From NCBI GenBank assembly GCA_024695475.1, contig JAILIC010000073.1:1-37788 (forward strand): a stretch of 37,788 nucleotides of DNA. The letters run 5' to 3'. Shown in pieces: positions 1 to 10,634 of this stretch. Both the position numbers and the translations under genes were made by a program. The stretch's first letter is position 1, and each line of letters starts with the position of its first letter. Source of the DNA: Treponema sp. Lineage in GTDB: Bacteria > Spirochaetota > Spirochaetia > Treponematales > Treponemataceae. The notes beneath the pieces are model-generated. The model had not been told where the DNA came from, searched no databases, and saw nothing but the letters and a program-made list of their open reading frames with translations.

Positions 1-1351
<1,351 letters not shown>

Positions 1352-1355
<4 letters not shown>

Positions 1356-2497
1356 CGGCGTATTAATGCAACGTAGAGCAAAGCTCCCGATATACCTATC
1401 ATAATATCAGGCAACCACATAGAAAACATTCCGCCTACCCCAGACTTACTAGAAAAGATTTGTCCTAAAATCATACAAGCCCAATAAAAAACACAAAGAA
1501 TTAATCCTAAAACAAATCCTACCATCTGCCCATTCCGCTTTCCAAAAAGAATTGCCAAAGGAAATGCCAATACAGCAAAAAAAAGTGAACCAAATGGTAA
1601 TGAAAACTTCTTGTTGTACTCTAAAATATAGCGATTTATTATCTTTTTATGAGAAGGAGTATTTTCTTCTCTCTTCATCCGCTGTATTTCTTTGCCTAAA
1701 TCATATGACGTCATATCCCCAGGACTTACTGTTGTCGTACCATCAAATACAGAGTCATCAAATATATGTAAAAAAAGACTATCCGATCGTAATACATCAA
1801 TAGATTTATCATGGGTATTACCAAATGTAGTTATCATTGCATCAGACATATGCATTGTCATAACAATGCCTTCCTGTTTGGATTTATCAATTTCTGCAAC
1901 ACCTGAAACAATAATCTGTTGTCTTCCATCTTCATCAAAATTAAATAATACTACATCAGAAACATGAGTTCCATCAACATCACCTATCACAACAATAGAA
2001 TCATTAAAACGCTTTATAGCATGTGGTTCAAGCTCTATTACTGGATTAGACATTGCAATTTGGCGCCGCATTTGTATATAGCGTATATTTCCTACCGGTA
2101 GCAAATAATCATTTACAAAAAAAGAAAAAACTGAAATAAGCAATCCAGTAATCAAGACAGGCAATAAAATAACATGGAATGAAAACCCAGAAGCACGTAT
2201 AACAAGGATCTCATTATTACTCATCATTGCACCAATACACATTAGAAAACCAACTAATGTAGCAAAAGGTGCCGACTGTGCAATGATGACAGGAAGACAA
2301 TATGTTATAAGTCGAACAACATCCCAGAGTGGAACATGTTTTTTTAGTATACTTTCTGCTAATAACAATATCTGATTTAAAAAAAAGATTGCAAAAAAGA
2401 ACAAAAAAAGAATTCCGAAATACAACAACAATTCTTTCGTAATATACACATAAAGAGTTTTAAATCGAAGCTGTATAGGAATTCCTACTTTATTCAT
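1352..2497 (-). CDS. LptF/LptG-family permease, LptF-like
   Basis: Protein of 381 residues with the same topology as its downstream neighbour: N-terminal helices at about 20-50, 60-85 and 105-130, a large soluble domain at about 140-280, and three C-terminal helices beginning at KKFSLPFGSLFFAVLAFPLA. The conserved stretch FGKRNGQMVGFVLGL matches the YjgP/YjgQ family. It likely forms the partner subunit of the LptG-like protein in a lipid or glycolipid exporter. Its ATG shares one base with the stop codon of dut (TAATG), so it belongs to the same transcript. No signal peptide beyond the first membrane helix. The LptF versus LptG label is a guess from gene order. Confidence 0.82.
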
Positions 2498-2946
2498 TAA
2501 GCATTTACTCCAGTAGATCCAAATCCTCCTGTTCCACGAGCTGTCTCATGCAGGGTATCCGTTTCAGAAAAAATACCATGCGTTACAGGAGCAACGACTA
2601 CCTGTGCAATACGATCCCCAGAATGCACTTCAAAAGCTTGTTTTCCAAGATTAATCAGTATAACTTGAACCTCTCCTCTATAATCGCTATCAATCGTACC
2701 AGGTGTATTTAGACAGGTAATACCATTTTTCGCCGCCAATCCAGAACGAGGACGAATTTGTATCTCATACCCCTCAGGAATTTCAAAAGACAATCCTGTA
2801 GGTATCATTTTAACTTCACCGGGATTAATCACAATTGTATCAGATACAAAAGCACAAATATCAGCACCTGCGGCACCAATCGTTTTATAAACAGGAAGAA
2901 CAGCTCCTTCTTTTACTTTACATGGAATTTCTATTTGCTGCACCAT
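2497..2946 (-). CDS. dut: Deoxyuridine 5'-triphosphate nucleotidohydrolase
   Basis: dUTPase of 149 residues: hydrolyses dUTP to dUMP and pyrophosphate, keeping uracil out of DNA and supplying dUMP for thymidylate synthesis; works as a homotrimer in the cytosol. All five motifs are visible in order: [31 protein letters not shown] and the C-terminal arm [10 protein letters not shown]. The start at 2946 was chosen over an upstream in-frame Met at 2985 because GGAGG lies 7 bases before it and the protein then begins [10 protein letters not shown], close to the family's usual start. It follows pnp after a hairpin that overlaps the leader of this gene, and overlaps lptF by one base. Confidence 0.93.
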   Translation of the reverse strand: MVQQIEIPCKVKEGAVLPVYKTIGAAGADICAFVSDTIVINPGEVKMIPTGLSFEIPEGYEIQIRPRSGLAAKNGITCLNTPGTIDSDYRGEVQVILINLGKQAFEVHSGDRIAQVVVAPVTHGIFSETDTLHETARGTGGFGSTGVNA

Positions 2947-2967
2947 GGATAAGCCTCCAAAAACAAC

Positions 2968-3001
2968 AAAACCGATTGCCAACAAACGAACAATCGGTTT
3001 T
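2968..3001 (-). terminator. Hairpin between pnp and dut
   Basis: Perfect 11-bp inverted repeat (AAAACCGATTG at 2968-2978 and its complement at 2991-3001) with a 12-base loop, about 30 bases after the pnp stop. On the minus strand it is followed by a broken U tract (GTTGTTTTTGG) that runs into the Shine-Dalgarno of dut. It could terminate pnp transcription partially, or act as a 3' stability or attenuation element for the dut-lptFG-tgt genes. Confidence 0.65.
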
Positions 3002-3033
3002 AAAGATGATATCGAAACTGTTAGAGTCTGAAA

Positions 3034-5136
3034 CTATTTATTTTTAGCAAGTTCTTCAACAGCATCGATATAAGACAAATTGAGACGCCCCATTTTGTCA
3101 ACTTCGATCAATTTAACAGGAATCTGCTGACCTTCCTTAAGAACATCAGTTACCTTATCAACATGAGAACGCGAAAGTTTTGAAATATGACAAAGACCTT
3201 CTTTTCCCGGCAGAATTTCAACAAATGCTCCAAAATCAACTATACGTTTTACAGGACCATTGTAAATGGTACCAACTTCAGGATCTTCAGTAATACCCTT
3301 GATTGCCTTCTTAGCATCTTCAGCAGAAGAAGATGACTTTGCATATACCGTAACAGTACCATCATCATCAGTATTAATTGTTACATTATACTGCTGACAC
3401 AAAGCTTTAACATTCTTTCCACCTGGACCAATCAATGCACCAATCTTATCGACAGGAATCTTCATAGAGAGAATCTTCGGAGCATTAACACTGATAGGCT
3501 GTGGCTTATCAATACATTTTTCCATAATACTCAAAATATGGAGTCGTCCCTGCTTTGCTTGTGCAAGAGCTTCTTTCATAATCTGCATTGATACACCAGC
3601 AATCTTGATATCCATCTGGAAACCGGTAATACCATCTTTTGTACCAGCAACCTTAAAGTCCATATCACCAAGATGATCTTCTTCACCAAGAATATCTGAC
3701 AAAATCTTATAGTTTTCATACTTTGGGCCATCTGTAATCAAGCCCATAGCAACACCAGCAACCATCTTTTTCATTGGTACACCAGCAGCCAATAAACTTA
3801 AACAGCCACCACAAGTAGAAGCCTGAGAAGATGAACCATTTGACTCCATAATCTCAGATACTACGCGAATTGTATATGGAAATTCAGAACGGCTTGGAAT
3901 CATTGGAGCCAATGAACGACGAGCCAAATTGCCATGTCCAATTTCACGACGACCTGTTGTCAATTTTCCAACCTCGCCAACTGAATATGGCGGGAAGTTA
4001 TAATGAAGAATAAAGTTTTCACTTCTATCTCCATCAATATCATCATATACCTGTTCATCCAATGAGGTACCCAAAGTAGTTACAGCAAGAGATTGTGTTT
4101 CACCACGAGTAAAGAGAGCTGAACCATGTGGACGAGGCAAGACATTGATTTCGCAAGTAATTGGACGGATCTCATCACACTTACGACCATCAATACGTAT
4201 ACCTTTTTCCAAAATTGATTTACGCAATAACTTATACTGGATATCATCAAACAATGCATTAAACAACTTTGCCTGAATAGGATCTTCAAGCTGTTCAGCA
4301 TATTTTTCACTCAACTGCTTTTTTACAGTTTCTACAGCGACACCACGAGCAGTTTTTCCATCGCGGAAACATGCATCCTGCAACAATGGAGTAGCTTCAG
4401 CTTCGATAGCTTCAGCATTTTCCAAAGTAACATCAAGAGGAGCAAGAGGCAGCTTTTCTTTACCAGCTTTCTTCTGCAATTCTTCCTGAAGATGGCACAT
4501 TTCTGTAATAAAGCCCTGAGCTTTTTCCAATGCACCAAGCATTATATCTTCTGTAGCTTCATTAGCACCGCCCTCTACCATAGTAAAGCCTTCTGCAGTA
4601 CCAGCTACAACAATTTCCAAACTTGCTTTTTCCTGCTGCTGAAAAGTAGGATTAATAACATATTCACCATCAATATAAGCTACCCGACAAGCAGCCACAG
4701 GTCCATGGAATGGAATATCAGATATAGTAACCGCAGCAGAAGATGCAATAACAGCTAAAATATCAGGAGTGTGAATACCATCAGCAGAGACACAGGTCGG
4801 TACAATCTGTATTTCGCGTCCAAATGAAACTTCAAATAACGGACGCATTGGTCTATCAATAAGACGAGAAACAAGGATTTCTTTATCCTTCGGACGTCCT
4901 TCACGTTTGACAAAACCGCCAGGAATTTTTCCTGCAGCATAGAATTTTTCATTATAATCAACAGTGACAGGAACAAAATCCATTCCCTCTGTAACATTAT
5001 GGGAAGCACATACGGTTGCTATGATAGCTGTACCAGCGTACTGTGCATAAACACAACCATTAGCCTGCTTACCAATTCGTCCTGTTTCAAGAATGAGATC
5101 TTCGTCTCCAATCTTATAAGTAACTCTTTGTACCAT
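3034..5136 (-). CDS. pnp: Polyribonucleotide nucleotidyltransferase (PNPase)
   Basis: Phosphorolytic 3'-5' exoribonuclease of 700 residues; a homotrimer that degrades mRNA and can add heteropolymeric tails. Domain order is complete: RNase PH 1 (about 10-140, with EGRPKDKEILVSRLIDRPMR), the helical linker, RNase PH 2 (about 325-540, with SSQASTCGG and DHLGDMDFKVAGT), a KH domain with the GPGGK loop (about 555-610), and an S1 domain (about 620-690, VDFGAFVEILPGKEGLCHIS). The ATG at 5136 has AGAAGGA upstream. It lies downstream of rpsO across a hairpin, the arrangement in which PNPase and RNase III control pnp mRNA in enterobacteria; whether that happens here is inference. Confidence 0.97.
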   Translation of the reverse strand: MVQRVTYKIGDEDLILETGRIGKQANGCVYAQYAGTAIIATVCASHNVTEGMDFVPVTVDYNEKFYAAGKIPGGFVKREGRPKDKEILVSRLIDRPMRPLFEVSFGREIQIVPTCVSADGIHTPDILAVIASSAAVTISDIPFHGPVAACRVAYIDGEYVINPTFQQQEKASLEIVVAGTAEGFTMVEGGANEATEDIMLGALEKAQGFITEMCHLQEELQKKAGKEKLPLAPLDVTLENAEAIEAEATPLLQDACFRDGKTARGVAVETVKKQLSEKYAEQLEDPIQAKLFNALFDDIQYKLLRKSILEKGIRIDGRKCDEIRPITCEINVLPRPHGSALFTRGETQSLAVTTLGTSLDEQVYDDIDGDRSENFILHYNFPPYSVGEVGKLTTGRREIGHGNLARRSLAPMIPSRSEFPYTIRVVSEIMESNGSSSQASTCGGCLSLLAAGVPMKKMVAGVAMGLITDGPKYENYKILSDILGEEDHLGDMDFKVAGTKDGITGFQMDIKIAGVSMQIMKEALAQAKQGRLHILSIMEKCIDKPQPISVNAPKILSMKIPVDKIGALIGPGGKNVKALCQQYNVTINTDDDGTVTVYAKSSSSAEDAKKAIKGITEDPEVGTIYNGPVKRIVDFGAFVEILPGKEGLCHISKLSRSHVDKVTDVLKEGQQIPVKLIEVDKMGRLNLSYIDAVEELAKNK

Positions 5137-5174
5137 CTTTTCCTTCTAGTTCTTTCTTTGTTCTTTTCCGCAAT

Positions 5175-5221
5175 AAAAAAATCAGCCTGAGACCATTTGC
5201 GGTGCACGGTCGACAGGCTGA
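5175..5221 (-). terminator. rpsO-pnp intergenic hairpin with U tract
   Basis: The repeat TCAGCCTG (5182-5189) pairs perfectly with CAGGCTGA (5214-5221), and an inner GACC/GGTC pair extends it. Read on the minus strand it is followed by seven T residues, the layout of an intrinsic terminator just after rpsO. As no other promoter for pnp is obvious in the ~40 bases left, it is probably a partial terminator or processing site inside the operon. Confidence 0.75.
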
Positions 5222-5236
5222 AGCATCTACAGTAAC

Positions 5237-5506
5237 TTATTTACGCAGACCAAGTTCTTTAATAAGTGAACGATATGTTTCAAGATCACGACGTTCAAGA
5301 TATTTGAGCAACTTTCTACGCTGTCCAACAAGTTTCAACATGCTACGCTTTGCGCTTGCATCTTTAGCAAAACGCTGTACGTGAGCTGTCAACTGCTTAA
5401 TACGATCTGTCAACAAAGCAACCTGTACTTTTGTGTTTCCAGTGTCATTTTCATTTGCACCAAATTTACTTACGATTGATGCTGTTGTTTCTTTTGTAAG
5501 TGCCAT
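5237..5506 (-). CDS. rpsO: 30S ribosomal protein S15
   Basis: Complete S15 of 89 residues, the usual length. S15 binds the 16S rRNA central domain early in 30S assembly. The sequence shows the family pattern: FGANENDTGNTKVQVALLTDRI, an HVQRFAKDASAKRSMLKLVG region and the terminal RRKLLKYLERRDLETY helix. The ATG is preceded by AGGGGAT. It is one base from the ribF stop, so the two are coupled. A terminator-like hairpin follows. S15 represses its own mRNA in several bacteria by binding a leader structure; no separate leader exists here because ribF abuts it. Confidence 0.97.
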   Translation of the reverse strand: MALTKETTASIVSKFGANENDTGNTKVQVALLTDRIKQLTAHVQRFAKDASAKRSMLKLVGQRRKLLKYLERRDLETYRSLIKELGLRK

Positions 5507-5507
5507 T

Positions 5508-6383
5508 TTAATCCCCTACTATAAATTCTATTGTCCATACATCAGACATAATGATATCAGGTGAAATCCTCAGGCGAAGGATTCGGGACTCCACAAATAC
5601 CGTTGTTCTGTATGCATCATTTGCTTTTGCACCATGAGCAGCAGCAGTTTGCTTACTGCCGGACAGTTTTACAAAACAATTATATATACCATCAGGTGGA
5701 AGAACCTGACATATATTCCGAGTACTAAAACAGAGAGAGCTATCCTCTGTTACAACTTGTTCCCATATAAAGTCGGTACAATCCAAGATATACGCATGCT
5801 GCAACATTGCATATACAGCAGACAAATCACCCTTTAGAATATCGTTTCGTATCCTAGAAGAACTCACACGCTCATTCAGATATAATACTGGAGGTACAAC
5901 TTGAAGAACCACATCATTATTTTTACAAAAAAACGAAATCTGTTCTATATCAGTTGCACCACGATATCCACAATGGAAGTCTTTTCCTTCAGCAAGGAAA
6001 TGAAAATCACATACCTCGCGCAAAATAGAAAAAAACAGTTGTCCTTCCATTCTAGCAAATTCATCAGAAAAGTCAATGACTATTGCAAAACTCATTCCTT
6101 TTGCAGACATAACATCCAATCGCTGCTGTAAAGTTGAAACATCCCCCTGATAATCAGTATGATGCTTCTTCATACCACTCAAAGGTCGTGTAAAAGTCAC
6201 AATACCAGGAATAAGCCCTTGTTTGTTTGAAGCTTTGATAACAGCATCAAACAAAGCATAATGACCAATATGAGGTCCATCAAAACTTCCCACAGAAAGA
6301 GCCGTACCAGATGAAAATAATTCAGGCGTCGGTTGCAGTCCATTATAAAATTGTAGAATATCTTTCCATGTATAGACAATCAT
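5508..6383 (-). CDS. ribF: RibF-type FAD synthetase, riboflavin kinase half divergent
   Basis: Protein of 291 residues resembling bacterial RibF, which phosphorylates riboflavin and then adenylylates FMN to FAD. The N-terminal nucleotidyltransferase domain is convincing: SVGSFDGPHIGH (the HxGH motif) near the start and SSSRIRNDILKGDL at about 185. The C-terminal 110 residues should be the riboflavin kinase domain, but the usual G-x-PTAN loop appears only as FSTRNICQVLPPDGIYNCF, so kinase activity is doubtful. The ATG at 6383 is preferred to an in-frame GTG at 6404 because it gives the usual spacing to the FDG motif; neither has a good Shine-Dalgarno. Sits between truB and rpsO in the translation operon. 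Confidence 0.85.
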   Translation of the reverse strand: MIVYTWKDILQFYNGLQPTPELFSSGTALSVGSFDGPHIGHYALFDAVIKASNKQGLIPGIVTFTRPLSGMKKHHTDYQGDVSTLQQRLDVMSAKGMSFAIVIDFSDEFARMEGQLFFSILREVCDFHFLAEGKDFHCGYRGATDIEQISFFCKNNDVVLQVVPPVLYLNERVSSSRIRNDILKGDLSAVYAMLQHAYILDCTDFIWEQVVTEDSSLCFSTRNICQVLPPDGIYNCFVKLSGSKQTAAAHGAKANDAYRTTVFVESRILRLRISPDIIMSDVWTIEFIVGD

Positions 6384-6410
6384 TTGCTGCACAGTATACC
6401 ACACAATGTA

Positions 6411-7373
6411 TTAATGATGAACAACAAATACATATTTTAACTTACCGAACTCACGCATTATGATACCAGTAAATTTGTCATCATGAGACAAAACTGCATA
6501 TTGCACACCTGTATCATCTACAGGTATTCGTTCCTCAAAAAAAGCCATTCGTAGCGGACGCCCATTATAAAAATCATCATAATGATTAGGCTGCAAATGA
6601 AGTATCTTAAAACCACAATCAGCAGCCAAATCCTCATTCATAGACTGCAGCTTCCTTTGAATCTGCAAATTCATCTGCTGTTCATATATATCTTTATCAA
6701 TAGAAGATTCGAGAAAGTCAAAACCAGCAGCATCTTCCAAGCAAAACCGACCAACTGATATACGCTTTAATCCAGCAAGATACCCGGCACTATGACAATG
6801 CAAAGCAATATCACGAGCAAGACTTCTGATGTATGTTCCTTTAGAAACGTGAAAGCGAACTAAAGCCTGTCTAACCCTATTATCAGATGTTGTTTGTAAA
6901 CTAAGAACCGTAGATTCATACACTTCAATTTTGCGTGGCGGGATCGTTACAGAAAGCCCTTCACGCATCATATCACTAGCCCGCTTACCCTCAACATGTA
7001 TTGCAGAAAATGACGGAGGAGTCTGATCAAAAGTTCCTGTAAACACATGTAATGCCTCTGTAAATGCAGAAACAGAAGGCAATTCTGCGGTTTTTACAAC
7101 AGTACCTTCAGGATCAAGCGTATCTGTTTCACTACCAAATTGAATAAGCGCCTCATATTTTTTATCAAAATCTGTAATTCGAGAAGCTAATTTCGTATAT
7201 GCGCCAACACAAACGACCAAGAGGCCGGAAGCAAAACTATCTAGTGTTCCTGTATGACCAACTTTTGAGGTACCTAATGCATGTTTGATTGTATAAAGAG
7301 AAGAAAAACTGGTTAAACCGGGACGCTTTGCAAACAAAACAATCCCGGATGGAACTGACTTACTATTATTCAT
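6411..7373 (-). CDS. truB: tRNA pseudouridine(55) synthase
   Basis: TruB of 320 residues, which makes pseudouridine 55 in the T-loop of elongator tRNAs. The catalytic motif GHTGTLDSFASGLL is intact with its aspartate, preceded by FAKRPGLTSF and followed by KKYEALIQFGSETDTLDPEG and the PPSFSAIHVEGKRASDMMR and GTYIRSLARDIA blocks. A C-terminal ~80 residues resembles a PUA-like extension. The ATG at 7373 was chosen over TTG or ATG codons further upstream because it starts 11 residues before the conserved GIVLFAKRPG; it overlaps the end of rbfA by 8 bases, indicating coupling. No obvious Shine-Dalgarno. Confidence 0.94.
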   Translation of the reverse strand: MNNSKSVPSGIVLFAKRPGLTSFSSLYTIKHALGTSKVGHTGTLDSFASGLLVVCVGAYTKLASRITDFDKKYEALIQFGSETDTLDPEGTVVKTAELPSVSAFTEALHVFTGTFDQTPPSFSAIHVEGKRASDMMREGLSVTIPPRKIEVYESTVLSLQTTSDNRVRQALVRFHVSKGTYIRSLARDIALHCHSAGYLAGLKRISVGRFCLEDAAGFDFLESSIDKDIYEQQMNLQIQRKLQSMNEDLAADCGFKILHLQPNHYDDFYNGRPLRMAFFEERIPVDDTGVQYAVLSHDDKFTGIIMREFGKLKYVFVVHH

Positions 7374-7743
7374 TGCTGTTTTTAGCAGCATTTTCTTCTT
7401 GTTCAAGCTGAGTCAGTTTTTTAACCATATCAAAACCTTCTTTTGTGCTCATATCAGCAATAAAAGTCAGGTGCGGAAACTGACGTATTCGCAATTTCTT
7501 TGCAAGCGTCGACTGTATAAAACCAGCAGCGCTCTGCAATCCTGCGACGCCTTTTACTACTTGATTCTCAGGTAAAAAACTTGAAACATATACTTTTCCA
7601 TATTTCAAATCACCTGCCACTTCCACACGATTAATTGTAAGAAAAGTGGATACCCGAGGATCTTTTATCTGTTGTCTAAGGATCATCTGAGCAATTTCTT
7701 CACGAAGCTGCTCTCCCAGCTTTATTAATCTGTATTCTCCCAT
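7366..7743 (-). CDS. rbfA: Ribosome-binding factor A
   Basis: RbfA of 125 residues, a KH-fold factor that binds the 16S rRNA 5' domain and the neck of the immature 30S subunit, important at low temperature. Family features: RLIKLGEQLREEIAQMILRQQIKDPRV at the start, a beta strand GDLKYGKVYVSSFLP, and the helix SAAGFIQSTLAKKLRIRQFPHLTF. It lies 6 bases after infB and overlaps truB, the order nusA-infB-rbfA-truB seen in many bacteria. Confidence 0.95.
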   Translation of the reverse strand: MGEYRLIKLGEQLREEIAQMILRQQIKDPRVSTFLTINRVEVAGDLKYGKVYVSSFLPENQVVKGVAGLQSAAGFIQSTLAKKLRIRQFPHLTFIADMSTKEGFDMVKKLTQLEQEENAAKNSNE

Positions 7744-7749
7744 TATACC

Positions 7750-10629
7750 CTATTCTGCCTTACCAGCATTTTCACCTGCTGCAAGTCTAGCTTTTTTAGC
7801 TTTTCCAGCAGCCTTTGCCTGTGCAAGCTGTTCAGCCTCGGCTTCAGCAACAGCGGCAGCTTCTGCCTTAGCAGCAGCCTCGCGTTCAGCTTCTTTCTTT
7901 TCAGCCTCAGCACGTTCATCAATCAACGTATCACCAAGCTTGCGGGCAATTTCAATATACTCAAAAGCTTCAATTTGATCACCAACTTGGATATCTTGCC
8001 AATTTTCAAGTCCAACACCACACTCAAAACCTTCACGAACTTCTTTAGCATCGTCCTTAAATCGTTTAAGCGATGATACCTTTCCTGTAAATTTAACAAT
8101 ACCATCACGAATAAGGTTAACCATACTTGAACGCTTGATAAAACCGTCTGTAACATAACAACCGGCAATAACACCAACCTTTGGAACCTTAAAGGTATTT
8201 CGAACTTCAACGGTACCTGTAACCTGCTCTTTTGTATCAGGCTTCAACATACCTTCCATTGCTTGCTTAACTTCTTCAACAGCCTTGTAAATGATATTGT
8301 ATTTTCTAATATCTACTTTTTCCTGATCGGCAAGAAGCTTAGCCTTTGCAGTTGGTCGGACGTTAAATCCAATAATGATTGCATTAGAGTCAGCCGCTGC
8401 AAGCATAACATCACTTTCATTGATAGCACCTGCTGAAGAATGAATGACAACCAAACGAATATCTCTTGTTGAGAGCTTTTCGAGGGCTACTTTCAAAGCT
8501 TCTGCAGATCCCTGCAAGTCAGCCTTTATAACAACCTTTAATTCCTTTACTTCGCTAGCATCGATTGTCTCATACAAAGTATCAAGAGTAACCTTCTTAA
8601 CAGCTTTTGCATCTTCAAATCGTTTAAGTTCCTGACGCTTCATTGAGATAGAGCGCGCCAACTTTTCATTTTCAGTAACTTGGAATGGATCACCAGCATT
8701 TGGCATAGCTTCCAAGCCTAAAACTTCAACAGGCATACTTGGCGTTGCTTCGGTAATCTTCTGACCTCTATCATTAAACATTGCACGAACACGACCAGAA
8801 TAAATACCTGCAACAAATGGATCACCAGTATGTAAGGTACCTCGCTGCAGAACAACAGATGCAACAATACCACGACCTTGATCTACACGAGTTTCGATGA
8901 TACGAGCTTCAGCACGTGTATCCCAAGGAGCTTTAAGTTCAAGCATTTCTGCCTGTAACAAAATAGCATCCAACAAATCATCAATACCAGTTCCTTTCAA
9001 AGCACTGATATTTACATACTGTGTATCACCACCCCAATCTTCTGGAGTAAGTCCCAGTTCTGACAACTGAGTTCTTACACGATCAGGATTTGCTTCAGGT
9101 TTATCAATTTTATTAACCGCAACAATAATTGGAACTTTTGCATCCTTTGCATGGTTAATAGCTTCTGTAGTCTGAGGCATTACACCATCATCAGCAGCAA
9201 CAACCAATACAACGATATCTGTAATCTGAGCACCACGGGCACGCATCATAGTAAATGCCTCGTGTCCTGGAGTATCAAGGAATGTAATAGTTCCCTTACT
9301 GGTACTTACAGAATATGCACCAATATGCTGTGTAATACCACCGAATTCTCCTGCCACAACATTTGTATGTCTGATAGCATCCAATGTCTTTGTTTTACCA
9401 TGGTCAACGTGACCCATAACAGTAACAATTGGAGGTCGAGGAAGCATCTTAGAATCCTCAACAGCTTCACTCTCAATAACAGTTTCATCATAAAGACTAA
9501 CAAGATGTACATCACAGCCATATTCTGAAGCGAGAATTGTTGCAGTATCAGAATCAATAGATTGGTTGATAGTAACCATCATTCCCATAGACATTAATTT
9601 TCCAATAATGTCTGAAGCCTTTAGATTCATCTTACGGGCCAAATCCGAAACAGAAATGGTTTCCATAATATCAATCTGCTTTGGTACTACACTTGCGGGA
9701 GTATCATTTTTTTTCTTTGTTTCAAAGAATTTGTCTTCATCAAATTCTTCTTCTTCTTTTCGATTATAAACAGGCTTTTTGCCTTTAAACTGTTTTTTAC
9801 CAGCACTACGATCAGGTGCAACGGGAGCAGGACTACCAAATCCACTTAAACGACCTGTGCCGCCATTTGGTCTAAAGCCTGTACCATTTTGACGGTTCTG
9901 AAAGCCACCACCATTCGGTCTAAAGCCTGTACCACCGTTCTGACGTCCCTGATATCCAGTACCATTATTATTTGAGCGATAATTATTTCCTTGGCGTCCC
10001 TGATATCCAGTACCATTACGAGTATCACGCTCTCGATTCTGATAGCCTTCACGAGCCTGAGCACCAGTAAATCCACCCTCACGATGTGGACGATAACCAC
10101 CATTAGAAGAATTATTACCCTGGCGGTTATAGCCACCTCCATTATAATTATTATATCCCCCCTGACGTCCTTGATATCCAGAGCCAGAGCCCTGACGGTA
10201 ACCACCATTATTTCGCTGCGTACGAGCGTGATCCGATAAATTACCAGCCTTTACATTAGGGCGACGAGAATTAAGCTCAAAACTCACAGGAGATTTTGAA
10301 GTTAAGGTTGAAGAAGTTTTAGCCTGAGAGACTTCTTCACTCCGTTTCTGTTCTACAGCTTTTTCATTTGCAACAACCTGGCGATTTGGCTGCTCTACAG
10401 AAACAGTATCAGCAGATGCATCAGCACCAGACTTCTTTACCACAGGATGCGGTGTGTCATGATGTTGTACAGGTACAACGGTTGTCTTCTTTTTTACAAC
10501 AACAACACGTTTCTTTTCAGCAGCAGGTTTTGCACCCGATGCTACAGGAGTAGTTGATGCAGGAGTATTTTCCTCTGCTTTCTTTTTATTTAGTACAAAT
10601 CCAGGCTTTTTCTCAGATTCATCTGCCAT
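7750..10629 (-). CDS. infB: Translation initiation factor IF-2
   Basis: IF-2 of 959 residues, the GTPase that places initiator tRNA on the 30S subunit and drives subunit joining. Residues 1-300 form a basic, low-complexity N-terminal extension including a Gly/Asn/Gln/Arg/Tyr-rich tract (139-262). An IF2_N domain follows (about 318-370, ISVSDLARKMNLKASDIIGKLMSMG). The G domain has GHVDHGKT (406-413), DTPGH (452-456), NKID (506-509) and SALKG, then the beta-barrel and C-terminal domains (CGVGLENWQDIQVGDQIEAFE). An Ala/Glu/Lys-rich helical tail of about 45 residues closes the protein. It lies 5 bases after nusA. Confidence 0.97.
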   Translation of the reverse strand: MADESEKKPGFVLNKKKAEENTPASTTPVASGAKPAAEKKRVVVVKKKTTVVPVQHHDTPHPVVKKSGADASADTVSVEQPNRQVVANEKAVEQKRSEEVSQAKTSSTLTSKSPVSFELNSRRPNVKAGNLSDHARTQRNNGGYRQGSGSGYQGRQGGYNNYNGGGYNRQGNNSSNGGYRPHREGGFTGAQAREGYQNRERDTRNGTGYQGRQGNNYRSNNNGTGYQGRQNGGTGFRPNGGGFQNRQNGTGFRPNGGTGRLSGFGSPAPVAPDRSAGKKQFKGKKPVYNRKEEEEFDEDKFFETKKKNDTPASVVPKQIDIMETISVSDLARKMNLKASDIIGKLMSMGMMVTINQSIDSDTATILASEYGCDVHLVSLYDETVIESEAVEDSKMLPRPPIVTVMGHVDHGKTKTLDAIRHTNVVAGEFGGITQHIGAYSVSTSKGTITFLDTPGHEAFTMMRARGAQITDIVVLVVAADDGVMPQTTEAINHAKDAKVPIIVAVNKIDKPEANPDRVRTQLSELGLTPEDWGGDTQYVNISALKGTGIDDLLDAILLQAEMLELKAPWDTRAEARIIETRVDQGRGIVASVVLQRGTLHTGDPFVAGIYSGRVRAMFNDRGQKITEATPSMPVEVLGLEAMPNAGDPFQVTENEKLARSISMKRQELKRFEDAKAVKKVTLDTLYETIDASEVKELKVVIKADLQGSAEALKVALEKLSTRDIRLVVIHSSAGAINESDVMLAAADSNAIIIGFNVRPTAKAKLLADQEKVDIRKYNIIYKAVEEVKQAMEGMLKPDTKEQVTGTVEVRNTFKVPKVGVIAGCYVTDGFIKRSSMVNLIRDGIVKFTGKVSSLKRFKDDAKEVREGFECGVGLENWQDIQVGDQIEAFEYIEIARKLGDTLIDERAEAEKKEAEREAAAKAEAAAVAEAEAEQLAQAKAAGKAKKARLAAGENAGKAE
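9844..10215 (-). repeat. Imperfect Gly/Asn/Arg/Gln-rich repeat tract inside infB
   Basis: Encodes residues 139-262 of IF-2. Recurrent units are GTGYQGRQG, GYNNYNGGG and GTGFRPNGG, giving visible DNA repeats such as TGATATCCAG and GACG(T)CCCTG on the plus strand. The amino acid make-up (G, N, R, Q, Y, no hydrophobic core) resembles RGG-like disordered RNA-binding tracts. Unit number is likely variable between strains by slippage (inference). Confidence 0.8.
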
Positions 10630-10634
10630 ACTTA

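Noticed and set aside
1552..1967. Overlapping plus-strand reading frames inside lptF
   Set aside because: They run antisense to a well-supported gene, are Ser/Leu-rich shadows, and have no start signals.
9844..10215. Regular short repeats that could suggest a CRISPR array or a repetitive element
   Set aside because: They are in frame inside infB, irregular in length and encode Gly/Asn/Arg-rich units; there are no constant-length spacers and no cas genes.
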